Shown: positions 8,472-15,287, counted from the first letter of the stretch. The stretch: DNA of 18,268 bases from Bacilli bacterium (GCA_028699175.1 JAQVVC010000012.1:1-18268); one strand, 5' to 3'. Made by a program: numbers and translations. Notes: generated by a model from the letters alone, not told the origin.

Positions 8472-8480
8472 AGTATAACA
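8472..8480 (-). promoter_or_regulatory. Extended -10 promoter of the P-type ATPase gene
   Basis: On the minus strand TGTTATACT (TGn plus TATACT, 5/6) lies about 33 bases before the ATPase ATG. It sits just after the possible yugP terminator. The -35 region is poly-T without a consensus match. Confidence 0.5.
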
Positions 8481-8493
8481 CTTTTTTCCCATT

Positions 8494-8521
8494 AAAAAAA
8501 TACTATATTATAGCATTTTTT
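8494..8521 (-). terminator. Possible weak terminator of the clpC-like/cysS/yugP unit
   Basis: The minus-strand RNA reads A6-UGCUAU, loop AAU, AUAGUA-U7. This gives a 12-bp stem with one G-U pair and only one G-C pair, beginning in the yugP stop codon and ending in a U tract. The A/U richness makes it weak, but the shape and place are those of an intrinsic terminator. Confidence 0.45.
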
Positions 8522-9188
8522 AATCTCGCCCACTTACTAAAGATATTAATCTTAAAAGTTCTAAAGCACTTGCTAAAACTCCTGCAACATAGGTAAATGC
8601 GGCTGCTTTTAACATTTTATCTACACCTGTCAAATCTTCAGATGAAGCAAAATTATATTTCATTATCTCTTTTTTAGCCCTCGTACTAGCATTAAACTCT
8701 ACTGGTAAAGTTACAACTTGAAATAGGAAACCTAATCCTACTAATAAGATACCTATCCATATAAGATCTAACATTTGAAATAAAAATCCAATTAATAAGA
8801 TTATATAAGAGAATTTAGTTGCTAAACTTACTACAGGAAAAATATAACTTCTAATTTTCATATATAAATATCCATCTTTATCTTGTAAAGCATGACCTGT
8901 TTCATGAGCAGCTATTGCTAAAGAAGCAATACTAGTTCCATTATATACATCATTTGATAGTCTAACGGTTTTTCTTTTTGGATCATAATGATCACTCATT
9001 GTGCCATCAGTTATTACAACGTACATATCTTTTAAGTTGTTATTATCTAACATTTTACGTGCTATATCATAACCAGTTAACTTTTTACTATTTTCTTGTT
9101 TTTTATATTTTCCATATGAAGAGCTTACAAAAATCTGAGCTGCTAACGGAATTAATAAAATTAAAATAAAATATATTATACTATTCAT
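8520..9188 (-). CDS. yugP: YugP-type membrane zinc metallopeptidase (PF04298)
   Basis: Integral membrane protein with a neutral zinc-protease signature; the substrate is unknown in the family. The 222 residues match the usual length of about 225. Hydrophobic segments lie at about 4-22, 116-138, 141-162 and 196-216. The catalytic motif HETGH (95-99) sits in SLAIAAHETGHALQD and follows the conserved stretch TVRLSNDVYNGTSIAS (73-88). LPVEFNAS (161-168) supplies a candidate third zinc ligand (Glu164). The ATG follows the cysS TAA after one base, and its SD (GAGGTAGG) lies inside the end of cysS, so translation is coupled. Being last in a clpC-like/cysS unit hints at a link to membrane or general protein turnover, but that is inference. 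Confidence 0.9.
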   Translation of the reverse strand: MNSIIYFILILLIPLAAQIFVSSSYGKYKKQENSKKLTGYDIARKMLDNNNLKDMYVVITDGTMSDHYDPKRKTVRLSNDVYNGTSIASLAIAAHETGHALQDKDGYLYMKIRSYIFPVVSLATKFSYIILLIGFLFQMLDLIWIGILLVGLGFLFQVVTLPVEFNASTRAKKEIMKYNFASSEDLTGVDKMLKAAAFTYVAGVLASALELLRLISLVSGRD

Positions 9189-9189
9189 A

Positions 9190-10584
9190 TTATTTACCTA
9201 CCTCTTTATATATTGTACCTTCTTTAGTATCAATTAGCAATATTCCTTTTTCTAATAAATCATTTCTGATTGAATCTGCTAATTCAAAATCTTTGTTATT
9301 TTTGGCTTTATCTCTTGATTTAATAAGAGCCATTATATTATCATGATTTTTACTTAATTCGGCTTTTTTTAATAAATCTAAACTTAAAACTTTATCAAAA
9401 TCATTTATTAATTCTAATTTAGTAAAACCATTAACCATATCATTTTTTAATAAATCATAAATTACAGTTATAGCATTAGCAACATTTAAATCGTCTTCTA
9501 AAGAATTAATAAATTTACCGATATAAAAGTTAAAAGATGCTTCATCTAAATCGCCTTCATTTTTAATTAGTGAGATTTTATTCTTTAGTTTTTTATAAGC
9601 TTGCTCAGCACTATTTAATGAAGTAAAACTAAATACTAATTGACTACGATAATGACTATTTAAACACATATATCTAAATGCTAAAGGGTGGTAGCCTTTT
9701 TCTTTTAATAATGATACGGTCAATGTAGCACCTTTACTTTTACTCATTTTACCGGTTTCATCTAATAAATGTTCATTATGAAACCAATAATTACACCATT
9801 TGTGGCCAACATAAGCTTCACTTTGAGCTATTTCATTAGTATGATGAGGAAATATATTATCTACTCCGCCACCATGAATATCAATATATTCTCCACCATG
9901 ATTAATACATATTCCTGAACATTCAATATGCCATCCAGGATATCCGGTACCCCAAGGAGATTCCCATTTTAATTCTTGCTTATCAAATTTTGATTTTGTA
10001 AACCAAAGCACGAAGTCAGCTTGATTCTTTTTATTTGAATCTTTTTCTACCCCTTCTCGAGCTCCAATTAATAATTCATTTTCTTTATGATTAGTTAATT
10101 GATAATAATCTGTTAATTTAGAGGTATCAAAATAAACATTACCTCCAGCTAAATAAGCATATCCTTTTTCAATTAAAGTTGTTATCATTTTAATATAAGT
10201 ATCAATATGCGATGTGGCAGGTGATACTATTTCCGGCACTTTATTATTAACTAAATCAAAATCAATAAAAAAGCGTTCTGTATAATAAGTGGCTAAATCC
10301 ATAACTGATTTATTTTCTTTTTGAGCCGTTTTGACCATCTTGTCATCACCATAATCAGAATCATCAGTTAAATGCCCCACATCAGTTATATTCATTATTC
10401 TAGTAACTTTATATCCTAATAATCTCAATGTTTTATCAAGGACATCGTGATTAATATAATTACGCATATTACCTATGTGTTGATCATGATAAACGGTAGG
10501 ACCACATGTATAAAATATGACTTCTCCTTCTTTGCGAGGAATAAATTCCTCCACTTTTTTGGTTAAAGTATTATAAAATTTCAT
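9190..10584 (-). CDS. cysS: Cysteinyl-tRNA synthetase
   Basis: Charges tRNA-Cys with cysteine in the cytoplasm. The 464 residues are normal for bacteria. The class I HIGH-type motif is HIGN (36-39), in TCGPTVYHDQHIGN. KMSKS is at 279-283, followed by KGATLTV. The zinc-site residues Cys27, Cys222 (WHIECSG), His247 and Glu251 (FPHHTNE) are all present. The C-terminal anticodon-binding region ends in a typical DFELADSIRNDL helix (432-443). A strong SD (GGAGG, 10591-10596) lies 6 bases before the ATG. Only about 30 bases separate it from the stop of the clpC-like gene, so there is no room for a T-box leader; expression must come from the upstream unit or from within the clpC-like gene. The usual partners gltX and cysE are absent. 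Confidence 0.98.
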   Translation of the reverse strand: MKFYNTLTKKVEEFIPRKEGEVIFYTCGPTVYHDQHIGNMRNYINHDVLDKTLRLLGYKVTRIMNITDVGHLTDDSDYGDDKMVKTAQKENKSVMDLATYYTERFFIDFDLVNNKVPEIVSPATSHIDTYIKMITTLIEKGYAYLAGGNVYFDTSKLTDYYQLTNHKENELLIGAREGVEKDSNKKNQADFVLWFTKSKFDKQELKWESPWGTGYPGWHIECSGICINHGGEYIDIHGGGVDNIFPHHTNEIAQSEAYVGHKWCNYWFHNEHLLDETGKMSKSKGATLTVSLLKEKGYHPLAFRYMCLNSHYRSQLVFSFTSLNSAEQAYKKLKNKISLIKNEGDLDEASFNFYIGKFINSLEDDLNVANAITVIYDLLKNDMVNGFTKLELINDFDKVLSLDLLKKAELSKNHDNIMALIKSRDKAKNNKDFELADSIRNDLLEKGILLIDTKEGTIYKEVGK

Positions 10585-10614
10585 AACATACCTCCAATAA
10601 TTATTTTAGCATTT

Positions 10615-12318
10615 TTAATTGGCAAATAAAAGGTTTTTTTTATTATTAAAACCGATCCTTGAATTAGCTTTGTTATCTAAAATAAATATTATAGTATTAT
10701 TAAGAAACAATTTTTCATTGCGATTATTGGTGATATAACCATTATTAATCATCGTATTAATTAAATTGAAAAGAACTTTATTTACGCTTTCATAATTATT
10801 AAATAAAATTATCGAATAAGGATTTTCATTTATTTGATCATATAAATAATTATTAGTAATTAATTTATTTAAACTATATTCATCATTAAATTCCGTACAA
10901 TCAATATTTATTAAATTAATAAATAATTTTTTTGATATTAATTTAATTAATTCTTCTTTCTTTTTTCGATCTGTTCCTGATAAAAACATATATTTATTAG
11001 GTTTTTGATCTTTAATAATATTTAATACATTTTTTAATATTTGTTCATTATATTTAGATAATAATTCTTCTTTTATATTATTAATTTTTTCTTTGCTGAT
11101 GTGATGTAGATTAATTCGCGAGTAAATAGTTTTTTTAATATCTTCTTCGCTTATTTTATTATCTTTATTATCTTTATTATAATTATCTAATACTTTTTTT
11201 GAACATACCGAATCTAAAATATCAATACATTTATCTGGATTATATAAGTTTTGAAAATATATTTCAGCCATATTAATTAAATAGATTATTGATTCTTTAC
11301 TTATTTTTAAATTATAATGCTTTTCAAAACTTTTTTTTATTTTCATTAAGATATATTTCATATCTTCATTAGTAGGTTCATTAACTTTAATAGTTGCAAA
11401 TCTTCGATTTAAAGCTGAATCTTTTTTGATAAATTCATTATATTCTTCAAGAGTAGTTGCACCAATGATTGATAAATCTCCTCTAGCTAAATATGGTTTT
11501 AAGATATTAGCAGCATCGATTGATCCGTCAGATGCTCCTGTTTTAACAATATTATGAATTTCATCAATAAATAATATGACATTTTTATTATTAATAACTT
11601 CTTTAATTAAATTATTAACTCTTTCTTCAAATTCACCTCGGTACTTAGTTCCTGCTATTAAAGTACTAGTATTAATTAAAATTATTTCTTTATTTTTAAG
11701 ATTATCTGGTACCTGATTTAATTTTATTCTTCGTGCCAGTTCTTCAACTATAGCTGTTTTACCTACTCCTGCTTTACCAATTAATAAAGGATTATTTTTA
11801 TTTCTTCTTAATAATATTTGCATTACTTCTTCAATTTCTTTTTCTCTTAATAATATTTTATCAATTTCTTTATCATTTAGATTAATTCCTAATTCATAAG
11901 CTATTTTGGGTTTAGTTAATTCTTTATTAAGTTCTTTTAAGTCTACCCCCATATTATCAACAATTCTTAAAGCTATACCTTCATTTTCATTTATCAGAGA
12001 TGAAAATAAATATATTTCATTTAATTCTTTTTTTTCATCATATGATTTATCATAAGCTTTATTAATAATTAATTTTAATAACGGGGTATAGAGAATTATT
12101 TCACTTTGTTTTGATGAAGAACCAACTATATTAAGTAACTCGGTTTTAAAATTATGATAAGTTAAATTATACTTATTACATATCTTCTTTATCTTATCTT
12201 TTTTAAGTAAAGATAATAATAAATGTTCTGTCCCTACATAGGGGTGTTTTAAAAATAACATCTCTTTTTCAGCATCATTTAATATCTTATTTACGGCAGT
12301 ATTATAACATTTATTCAT
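10615..12318 (-). CDS. ClpC-like AAA+ protein with active first module and degenerate, truncated second module
   Basis: Related to the ClpC unfoldase that feeds ClpP, but only 567 residues against about 810. A Clp_N adaptor/substrate domain (1-about 140) begins with HPYVGTEHLLLSLL. AAA-1 is intact: Walker A GKAGVGKT (181-188), pore loop KYRG (225-228), Walker B LFIDE (249-253) and Arg305/Arg306. The coiled-coil middle domain expected after IDILDS (365-370) is missing. From about 410 the chain still aligns with AAA-2 (PYSIILFNNYE, NTIIFILDN). However, Walker A is SGTDRKKKEE (447-456), Walker B is LFNN (505-508) and the GYVG pore loop is gone. IGF (555-557) stands where ClpC has its VGF ClpP loop, and the protein ends ten residues later. 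The missing part is not in another frame, since cysS starts at once. SD AAGGAGGA lies in a hairpin. No ctsR, mcsA or mcsB is nearby. Confidence 0.88.
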   Translation of the reverse strand: MNKCYNTAVNKILNDAEKEMLFLKHPYVGTEHLLLSLLKKDKIKKICNKYNLTYHNFKTELLNIVGSSSKQSEIILYTPLLKLIINKAYDKSYDEKKELNEIYLFSSLINENEGIALRIVDNMGVDLKELNKELTKPKIAYELGINLNDKEIDKILLREKEIEEVMQILLRRNKNNPLLIGKAGVGKTAIVEELARRIKLNQVPDNLKNKEIILINTSTLIAGTKYRGEFEERVNNLIKEVINNKNVILFIDEIHNIVKTGASDGSIDAANILKPYLARGDLSIIGATTLEEYNEFIKKDSALNRRFATIKVNEPTNEDMKYILMKIKKSFEKHYNLKISKESIIYLINMAEIYFQNLYNPDKCIDILDSVCSKKVLDNYNKDNKDNKISEEDIKKTIYSRINLHHISKEKINNIKEELLSKYNEQILKNVLNIIKDQKPNKYMFLSGTDRKKKEELIKLISKKLFINLINIDCTEFNDEYSLNKLITNNYLYDQINENPYSIILFNNYESVNKVLFNLINTMINNGYITNNRNEKLFLNNTIIFILDNKANSRIGFNNKKNLLFAN

Positions 12319-12325
12319 ATAAAAA

Positions 12326-12360
12326 ATCCTCCTTATATATTTTATGTATATAATGAGGAT
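12326..12360 (-). promoter_or_regulatory. Hairpin enclosing the Shine-Dalgarno of the clpC-like gene; possible spo0A terminator or translational switch
   Basis: The minus-strand RNA has ATCCTCATTATATA (12360-12347), a 7-base loop and TATATAAGGAGGAT (12339-12326): 13 of 14 pairs, one A-C mismatch, then U5 and the ATG eight bases on. The SD AAGGAGGA is wholly inside the 3' arm. The stem starts 12 bases after the spo0A stop. Its shape fits an intrinsic terminator for spo0A, and also an SD-sequestering element such as an RNA thermometer. Which role applies is not decidable by eye. Confidence 0.7.
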
Positions 12361-12372
12361 TATATTTATTTT

Positions 12373-13131
12373 TTATTCATAAGCTCGCTCTAATCTTAAT
12401 TTATCAGCAAGAGTTGCAATAAACTCAGAATTAGTAGGCTTAGCCCGATCATAATCAACTGAGTGACCAAAAATATCTTCCATTAAATCATAATCTCCCC
12501 TAGTCCAGCTAACTTCTATAGCATGACGGATTGCCCGTTCTACCCTACTTGTCGTTGTATCATATTTATCTGCTATTTCGGGATATAATTCTTTGGTAAT
12601 AGCTCCAATCATAGATGGTTTGTTATACATTAAACTAATTCCATCTCGAATGTACATATACCCTTTAATATGAGAAGGTATACCAAGAGAATGTAATAAG
12701 TTTGTAATAGCTTGTTTTAAATCTTGGTTAGCAATTGTTAATTCTGTGCTCGTATTGATTACTGAATTTATAATATGTTTTTCTAAAGCTTCAAATCTAA
12801 ATGGCTTTAACATATAATAATTTACCCCAATATCAGCCGATTTTTTAATTATGTCTAGTGAATTCATACCAGTAATAATTATACTTTTCTTATTAATTCC
12901 TCGCTTTTTCAATTCTTCAAGTACACTTAAACCATCCATTTTAGGTATTATTAAATCCATAACAATGATATCATAACAATCCTGATTTAATATTAATTGA
13001 TTTAAAGCATCCTCTCCATCATTTGCACTACCTATTACATCTATTACTGCGTGACTACTAAAATACTCATTTACTGCTTTAACAACTTCTTGGTTGTCGT
13101 CAACCATAAAAACGCGTATTTTCTTTTCCAT
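12373..13131 (-). CDS. spo0A: Spo0A, sporulation master response regulator
   Basis: DNA-binding response regulator that, once phosphorylated, starts sporulation and related stationary-phase programmes. The 252 residues are near the usual 265. The receiver domain (about 4-124) has acidic Asp11/Asp12, phospho-acceptor Asp59 (VMDLIIPKMDG), Thr87 and Lys109. A linker (about 125-140) leads to the Spo0A-specific winged-helix domain (about 141-250). That domain carries RVERAIRHAIEVSWTRG (196-212) and KPTNSEFIATLADKLRLE (231-248), which are diagnostic. SD AAGGGA lies 6 bases before the ATG. The gene has its own promoter, downstream of the terminator of the Hpt-receiver gene and beside a palindrome and a Spo0A-box, so autoregulation is likely. 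The clpC-like gene follows, separated by a hairpin. Confidence 0.98.
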   Translation of the reverse strand: MEKKIRVFMVDDNQEVVKAVNEYFSSHAVIDVIGSANDGEDALNQLILNQDCYDIIVMDLIIPKMDGLSVLEELKKRGINKKSIIITGMNSLDIIKKSADIGVNYYMLKPFRFEALEKHIINSVINTSTELTIANQDLKQAITNLLHSLGIPSHIKGYMYIRDGISLMYNKPSMIGAITKELYPEIADKYDTTTSRVERAIRHAIEVSWTRGDYDLMEDIFGHSVDYDRAKPTNSEFIATLADKLRLERAYE

Positions 13132-13156
13132 TTGTTTCCCTTCTATACTGCACGCT

Positions 13157-13184
13157 ATGATAAGTATAATATAAAAGATGTCAA
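13157..13184 (-). promoter_or_regulatory. Sigma-A promoter of spo0A
   Basis: On the minus strand a perfect TTGACA (13179-13184), a 16-base spacer and TATCAT (13157-13162, 5/6) give a start near 13150 and a short leader of about 20 bases. A second possible promoter lies further up, with TTGACA inside the palindrome (13212-13217) and TATAGA 18 bases on. Confidence 0.6.
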
Positions 13185-13195
13185 TAATCTATAAA

Positions 13196-13222
13196 ACATA
13201 TTGACAAGTTTTGTCAATATGT
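13196..13222. promoter_or_regulatory. Perfect 27-bp palindrome upstream of spo0A, candidate operator
   Basis: ACATATTGACAA, 3-base centre GTT, TTGTCAATATGT: 12-bp arms without mismatch, core TTGACAA/TTGTCAA. It lies about 12 bases upstream of the -35 of the proximal spo0A promoter and contains the -35 of a possible distal one. A better terminator for the upstream gene exists at 13256-13286, so this looks like a protein-binding site rather than a terminator. Confidence 0.65.
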
Positions 13223-13241
13223 GTAAACAACTGTCAAACTA

Positions 13242-13248
13242 TGTCGAA
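13242..13248 (+). promoter_or_regulatory. Candidate Spo0A box (0A-box)
   Basis: TGTCGAA matches the 0A-box core (TGNCGAA) exactly on the plus strand, about 110 bases before the spo0A ATG. TGTCAAA (13232-13238), one base different, lies ten bases away in the same orientation, roughly one helical turn. A heptamer can occur by chance, but its place upstream of spo0A supports it. Confidence 0.5.
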
Positions 13249-13255
13249 TAATTAT

Positions 13256-13286
13256 AATAAAAAAAAGATATTATTTTAATATCTTT
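13256..13286 (-). terminator. Terminator of the Hpt-receiver gene
   Basis: On the minus strand AAAGATATTA, loop AAA, TAATATCTTT form a perfect 10-bp stem overlapping the TAA stop (13276-13278), followed by a T tract. It makes the Hpt-receiver gene a separate transcript from spo0A. Confidence 0.7.
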
Positions 13287-14091
13287 GTTTAGAATTTATA
13301 GTTCTTTCAACAATATTTTTTACTGCTTCAGGAGAAAACGGTTTTTTTAAGATATCAATTATTGGATACTCAAAAGCATTTAAATTTATTTCTCTTGAAT
13401 CATTACCAGTAACTATTGAAACTGGAATATCATTAAATAAATTATTTTCTTTCATAAACTCAAGCACTTTAAATCCATCTGTTTTAGGCATATTTAAATC
13501 TAATAAAAAGGCCACTATACTATAATTAGAATTTTGTTTTAAATAATTAATTGCTTCATCTCCATCACTGGCAATTAAAATATTATATTCACTGGCAAAT
13601 ATTTTTTTGATAAAATTAATAATAATTTCCGAATCATCGGCTGTTAAGATTGTTTTTTTATTATTATCTATTGAGATTTCTTTGATGGGAGTATCTTCAC
13701 TTTTTACTATAGGTGAAACAGTCTTATTACTTGATGATAAATATTTCTTAACTACTTCTACAATTCGATTTGCTTCGTCCATTAATGTTTTATAATTATC
13801 ATTAACAAAAATGATATTTTTTTCTTTACTTTTTAATTCATGTTCATAAGCAAGCTCAGCTAATTTTGTAAATCCAAAATATTTAGCATCACTTTTTAAT
13901 GAGTGAACTAAAATAGCATAGTTAGGCATATCTACAGCGTCTTTAAAATGAGCTATTTTATATAGCTTATTTTCTATTTCCGCCATAAAATCGCCAAGAG
14001 ATTCATCATACATTATCATGTCTCCAAATAGTTCTAAACTCTTATTTAAATCCACACCATTTTGAAGGAGGATATTTTTATCCTTAATCAT
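13276..14091 (-). CDS. Hpt domain-receiver domain fusion, probable phosphorelay protein
   Basis: A 271-residue phosphotransfer protein with no kinase or DNA-binding domain. The N-terminal Hpt domain (about 10-117) carries HSLKS (63-67) with phospho-acceptor His63, in the family context LVHSLKSDAKYFGF. A Ser/Lys-rich linker (about 118-146) follows. The receiver domain (about 147-267) has acidic Asp152/Asp153, phospho-acceptor Asp198 (LLDLNMPKTDG), Thr228 and Lys250, all canonical. The ATG has SD GAGG 7 bases upstream and the gene has a strong extended -10 promoter. It lies directly upstream of spo0A on the same strand. A Spo0F-like (receiver) and a Spo0B-like (His phosphotransfer) function in one chain could pass phosphate to Spo0A; this is inferred from gene order, as Spo0B itself is not a classical Hpt domain. 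No histidine kinase is present in the window. Confidence 0.92.
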   Translation of the reverse strand: MIKDKNILLQNGVDLNKSLELFGDMIMYDESLGDFMAEIENKLYKIAHFKDAVDMPNYAILVHSLKSDAKYFGFTKLAELAYEHELKSKEKNIIFVNDNYKTLMDEANRIVEVVKKYLSSSNKTVSPIVKSEDTPIKEISIDNNKKTILTADDSEIIINFIKKIFASEYNILIASDGDEAINYLKQNSNYSIVAFLLDLNMPKTDGFKVLEFMKENNLFNDIPVSIVTGNDSREINLNAFEYPIIDILKKPFSPEAVKNIVERTINSKQRY

Positions 14092-14112
14092 TATAAAACC
14101 TCACTCTTTTTT

Positions 14113-14141
14113 ATTATAGCATTAATATTTTTAACTTACAA
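14113..14141 (-). promoter_or_regulatory. Promoter of the Hpt-receiver gene
   Basis: On the minus strand TTGTAA (14136-14141), a 17-base spacer ending in TGC, and a perfect TATAAT (14113-14118) form one of the best promoters in the window. It lies about 22 bases before the ATG at 14091. Confidence 0.7.
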
Positions 14142-14177
14142 TTACTAAAAAAGTTTTTCTAATTACTTTTATTACAT

Positions 14178-14200
14178 AAAAAAAAATGCTTACGCATTTT
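14178..14200 (-). terminator. Terminator of the YdcC-like lipoprotein gene
   Basis: On the minus strand AAAATGC, tetraloop GTAA (GNRA type), GCATTTT, then a run of T. It begins in the lipoprotein stop codon (14199-14201). Confidence 0.85.
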
Positions 14201-15203
14201 ATTTTTCACCAGCTACAGTTAATGATCCACTTGATATGCTTTCTGCTATAGTTAATAATTCAGTACTTGATAATTTTTCACTTGATATATAATAATCAAT
14301 ATTATTACTGGTCCAATATAATGAATTGGCACTTAATGCTCCAAAAGTATCATTTAGCATTAAAGGTTCTCCATATACGGGTATTATTTCAAACTCAGTT
14401 TTAGGTGTTGCTACTTCTTCAATTAAAGTAAATGGTGATTCTCCTGTAAATGTTAATATTACTCTATTACCAACATCGGTATTAATTGTATTTTTACTAG
14501 ATAAATAAGTATTAGTTGGTAAATATAACGGATAAATTATATCTTCAATTATTTTACTTGTTTCTTCATCTTCTTCACAACATTCATCATCTATTAAACT
14601 TTCTAATTTAAAATAATCGTCCTTAAATGATGGTTTATAATCGATGCTAGTAAATTTTACCGTAATTTTTATATTACCAGAACTATCTAATACTTCTACT
14701 TTCTGAATTTCTCTTTTATCATCAACATAAATTTTTTCACTTACTAAATTAGCATTATTGGGATAGTTTACTTTAGCAGTAATAATAAAGCCATTTTCAC
14801 TTTTTTCAGCTTTGCTTTCAGCATCTGTTTTTATATCATCTACTAAAGAATTTAACAAATAAGCTTGCGAACCATTATCAGGCCATTCAGATTGAAATTT
14901 AAAACTTTTATTTAAAGATGGTGTTATTACATATACTCCTTCTTCACTTTTTAAAATTACTTGTTCATGATTATTAATAGTGTTAACTAAATTTACGCGA
15001 TAATAATCTTTACTTTTAGCTGCTGTTATATTATAAGAAAAGTTATCTTCATTACTAATGATATTCATAGTACCTTTAATTAAATAAGAATTTCTTTTAT
15101 CGATATTTTTAACAAAGTCTTCTTTTACATTGTTAGTGTCTCCTTTCCCACATCCTGTTAATAATAAAAATAATGATATAAATAATACTATATATTTTTT
15201 CAT
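14199..15203 (-). CDS. LolA/YdcC-like lipoprotein, possibly sporulation related
   Basis: Secreted lipoprotein: a hydrophobic signal (about 4-15) ends in the lipobox LTGC, so Cys18 is the lipidated residue. The length, 334, is close to that of B. subtilis YdcC (about 339), a LolA-fold protein linked to sporulation. Residues about 25-200 have the alternating beta pattern of LolA/RseB-type folds. The C-terminal part (about 222-325) ends in YWTSNNIDYYISSEKLSSTE, resembling DUF4367. A very acidic linker with a vicinal Cys pair, DDECCEEDEE (205-214), joins them. A strong SD AGGAGG lies just before the ATG. The family call rests on general pattern, not on a strict motif; the lipoprotein nature is certain. 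Nearby spo0A fits a sporulation or germination role, inferred only. Confidence 0.75.
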   Translation of the reverse strand: MKKYIVLFISLFLLLTGCGKGDTNNVKEDFVKNIDKRNSYLIKGTMNIISNEDNFSYNITAAKSKDYYRVNLVNTINNHEQVILKSEEGVYVITPSLNKSFKFQSEWPDNGSQAYLLNSLVDDIKTDAESKAEKSENGFIITAKVNYPNNANLVSEKIYVDDKREIQKVEVLDSSGNIKITVKFTSIDYKPSFKDDYFKLESLIDDECCEEDEETSKIIEDIIYPLYLPTNTYLSSKNTINTDVGNRVILTFTGESPFTLIEEVATPKTEFEIIPVYGEPLMLNDTFGALSANSLYWTSNNIDYYISSEKLSSTELLTIAESISSGSLTVAGEK

Positions 15204-15286
15204 CCTAACCTCCTACATTAAAATATATTTTTAAATGTATAATTTATTCATATTTACTCATACTAAAAGTAAGAAAAGAGGTTAGG
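15204..15286. repeat. Divergent start region with matching RBS arms
   Basis: CCTAACCTC (15204-15212) is the exact inverse of GAGGTTAGG (15278-15286). Each arm is the Shine-Dalgarno to start-codon stretch of one of the two divergent genes. Between them lie about 65 AT-rich bases. TATAAT (15238-15243, plus) after TG could serve the DUF378 gene; no convincing promoter for the lipoprotein gene stands out. Confidence 0.4.
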
Positions 15287-15287
15287 T

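Noticed and set aside
10585..10614. T-box or other leader riboswitch before cysS
   Set aside because: Only about 30 bases lie between the clpC-like stop and the cysS start, with nothing but an SD; far too short for a T-box.
10585..10760. Frameshift explaining the short ClpC-like protein
   Set aside because: The alignable AAA-2 landmarks stay in one frame up to the IGF loop, and cysS starts 30 bases after the stop, so no lost C-terminal part lies in another frame.
12319..12372. CtsR or CIRCE (HrcA) operator before the clpC-like gene
   Set aside because: No tandem GGTCAAA heptads and no TTAGCACTC-N9-GAGTGCTAA are present; the only structure is the SD hairpin.
13196..13222. Palindrome upstream of spo0A as terminator of the Hpt-receiver gene
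   Set aside because: A perfect 10-bp stem with a longer T tract already overlaps that gene's stop (13256-13286), and the palindrome lies over 50 bases beyond it and covers promoter elements.
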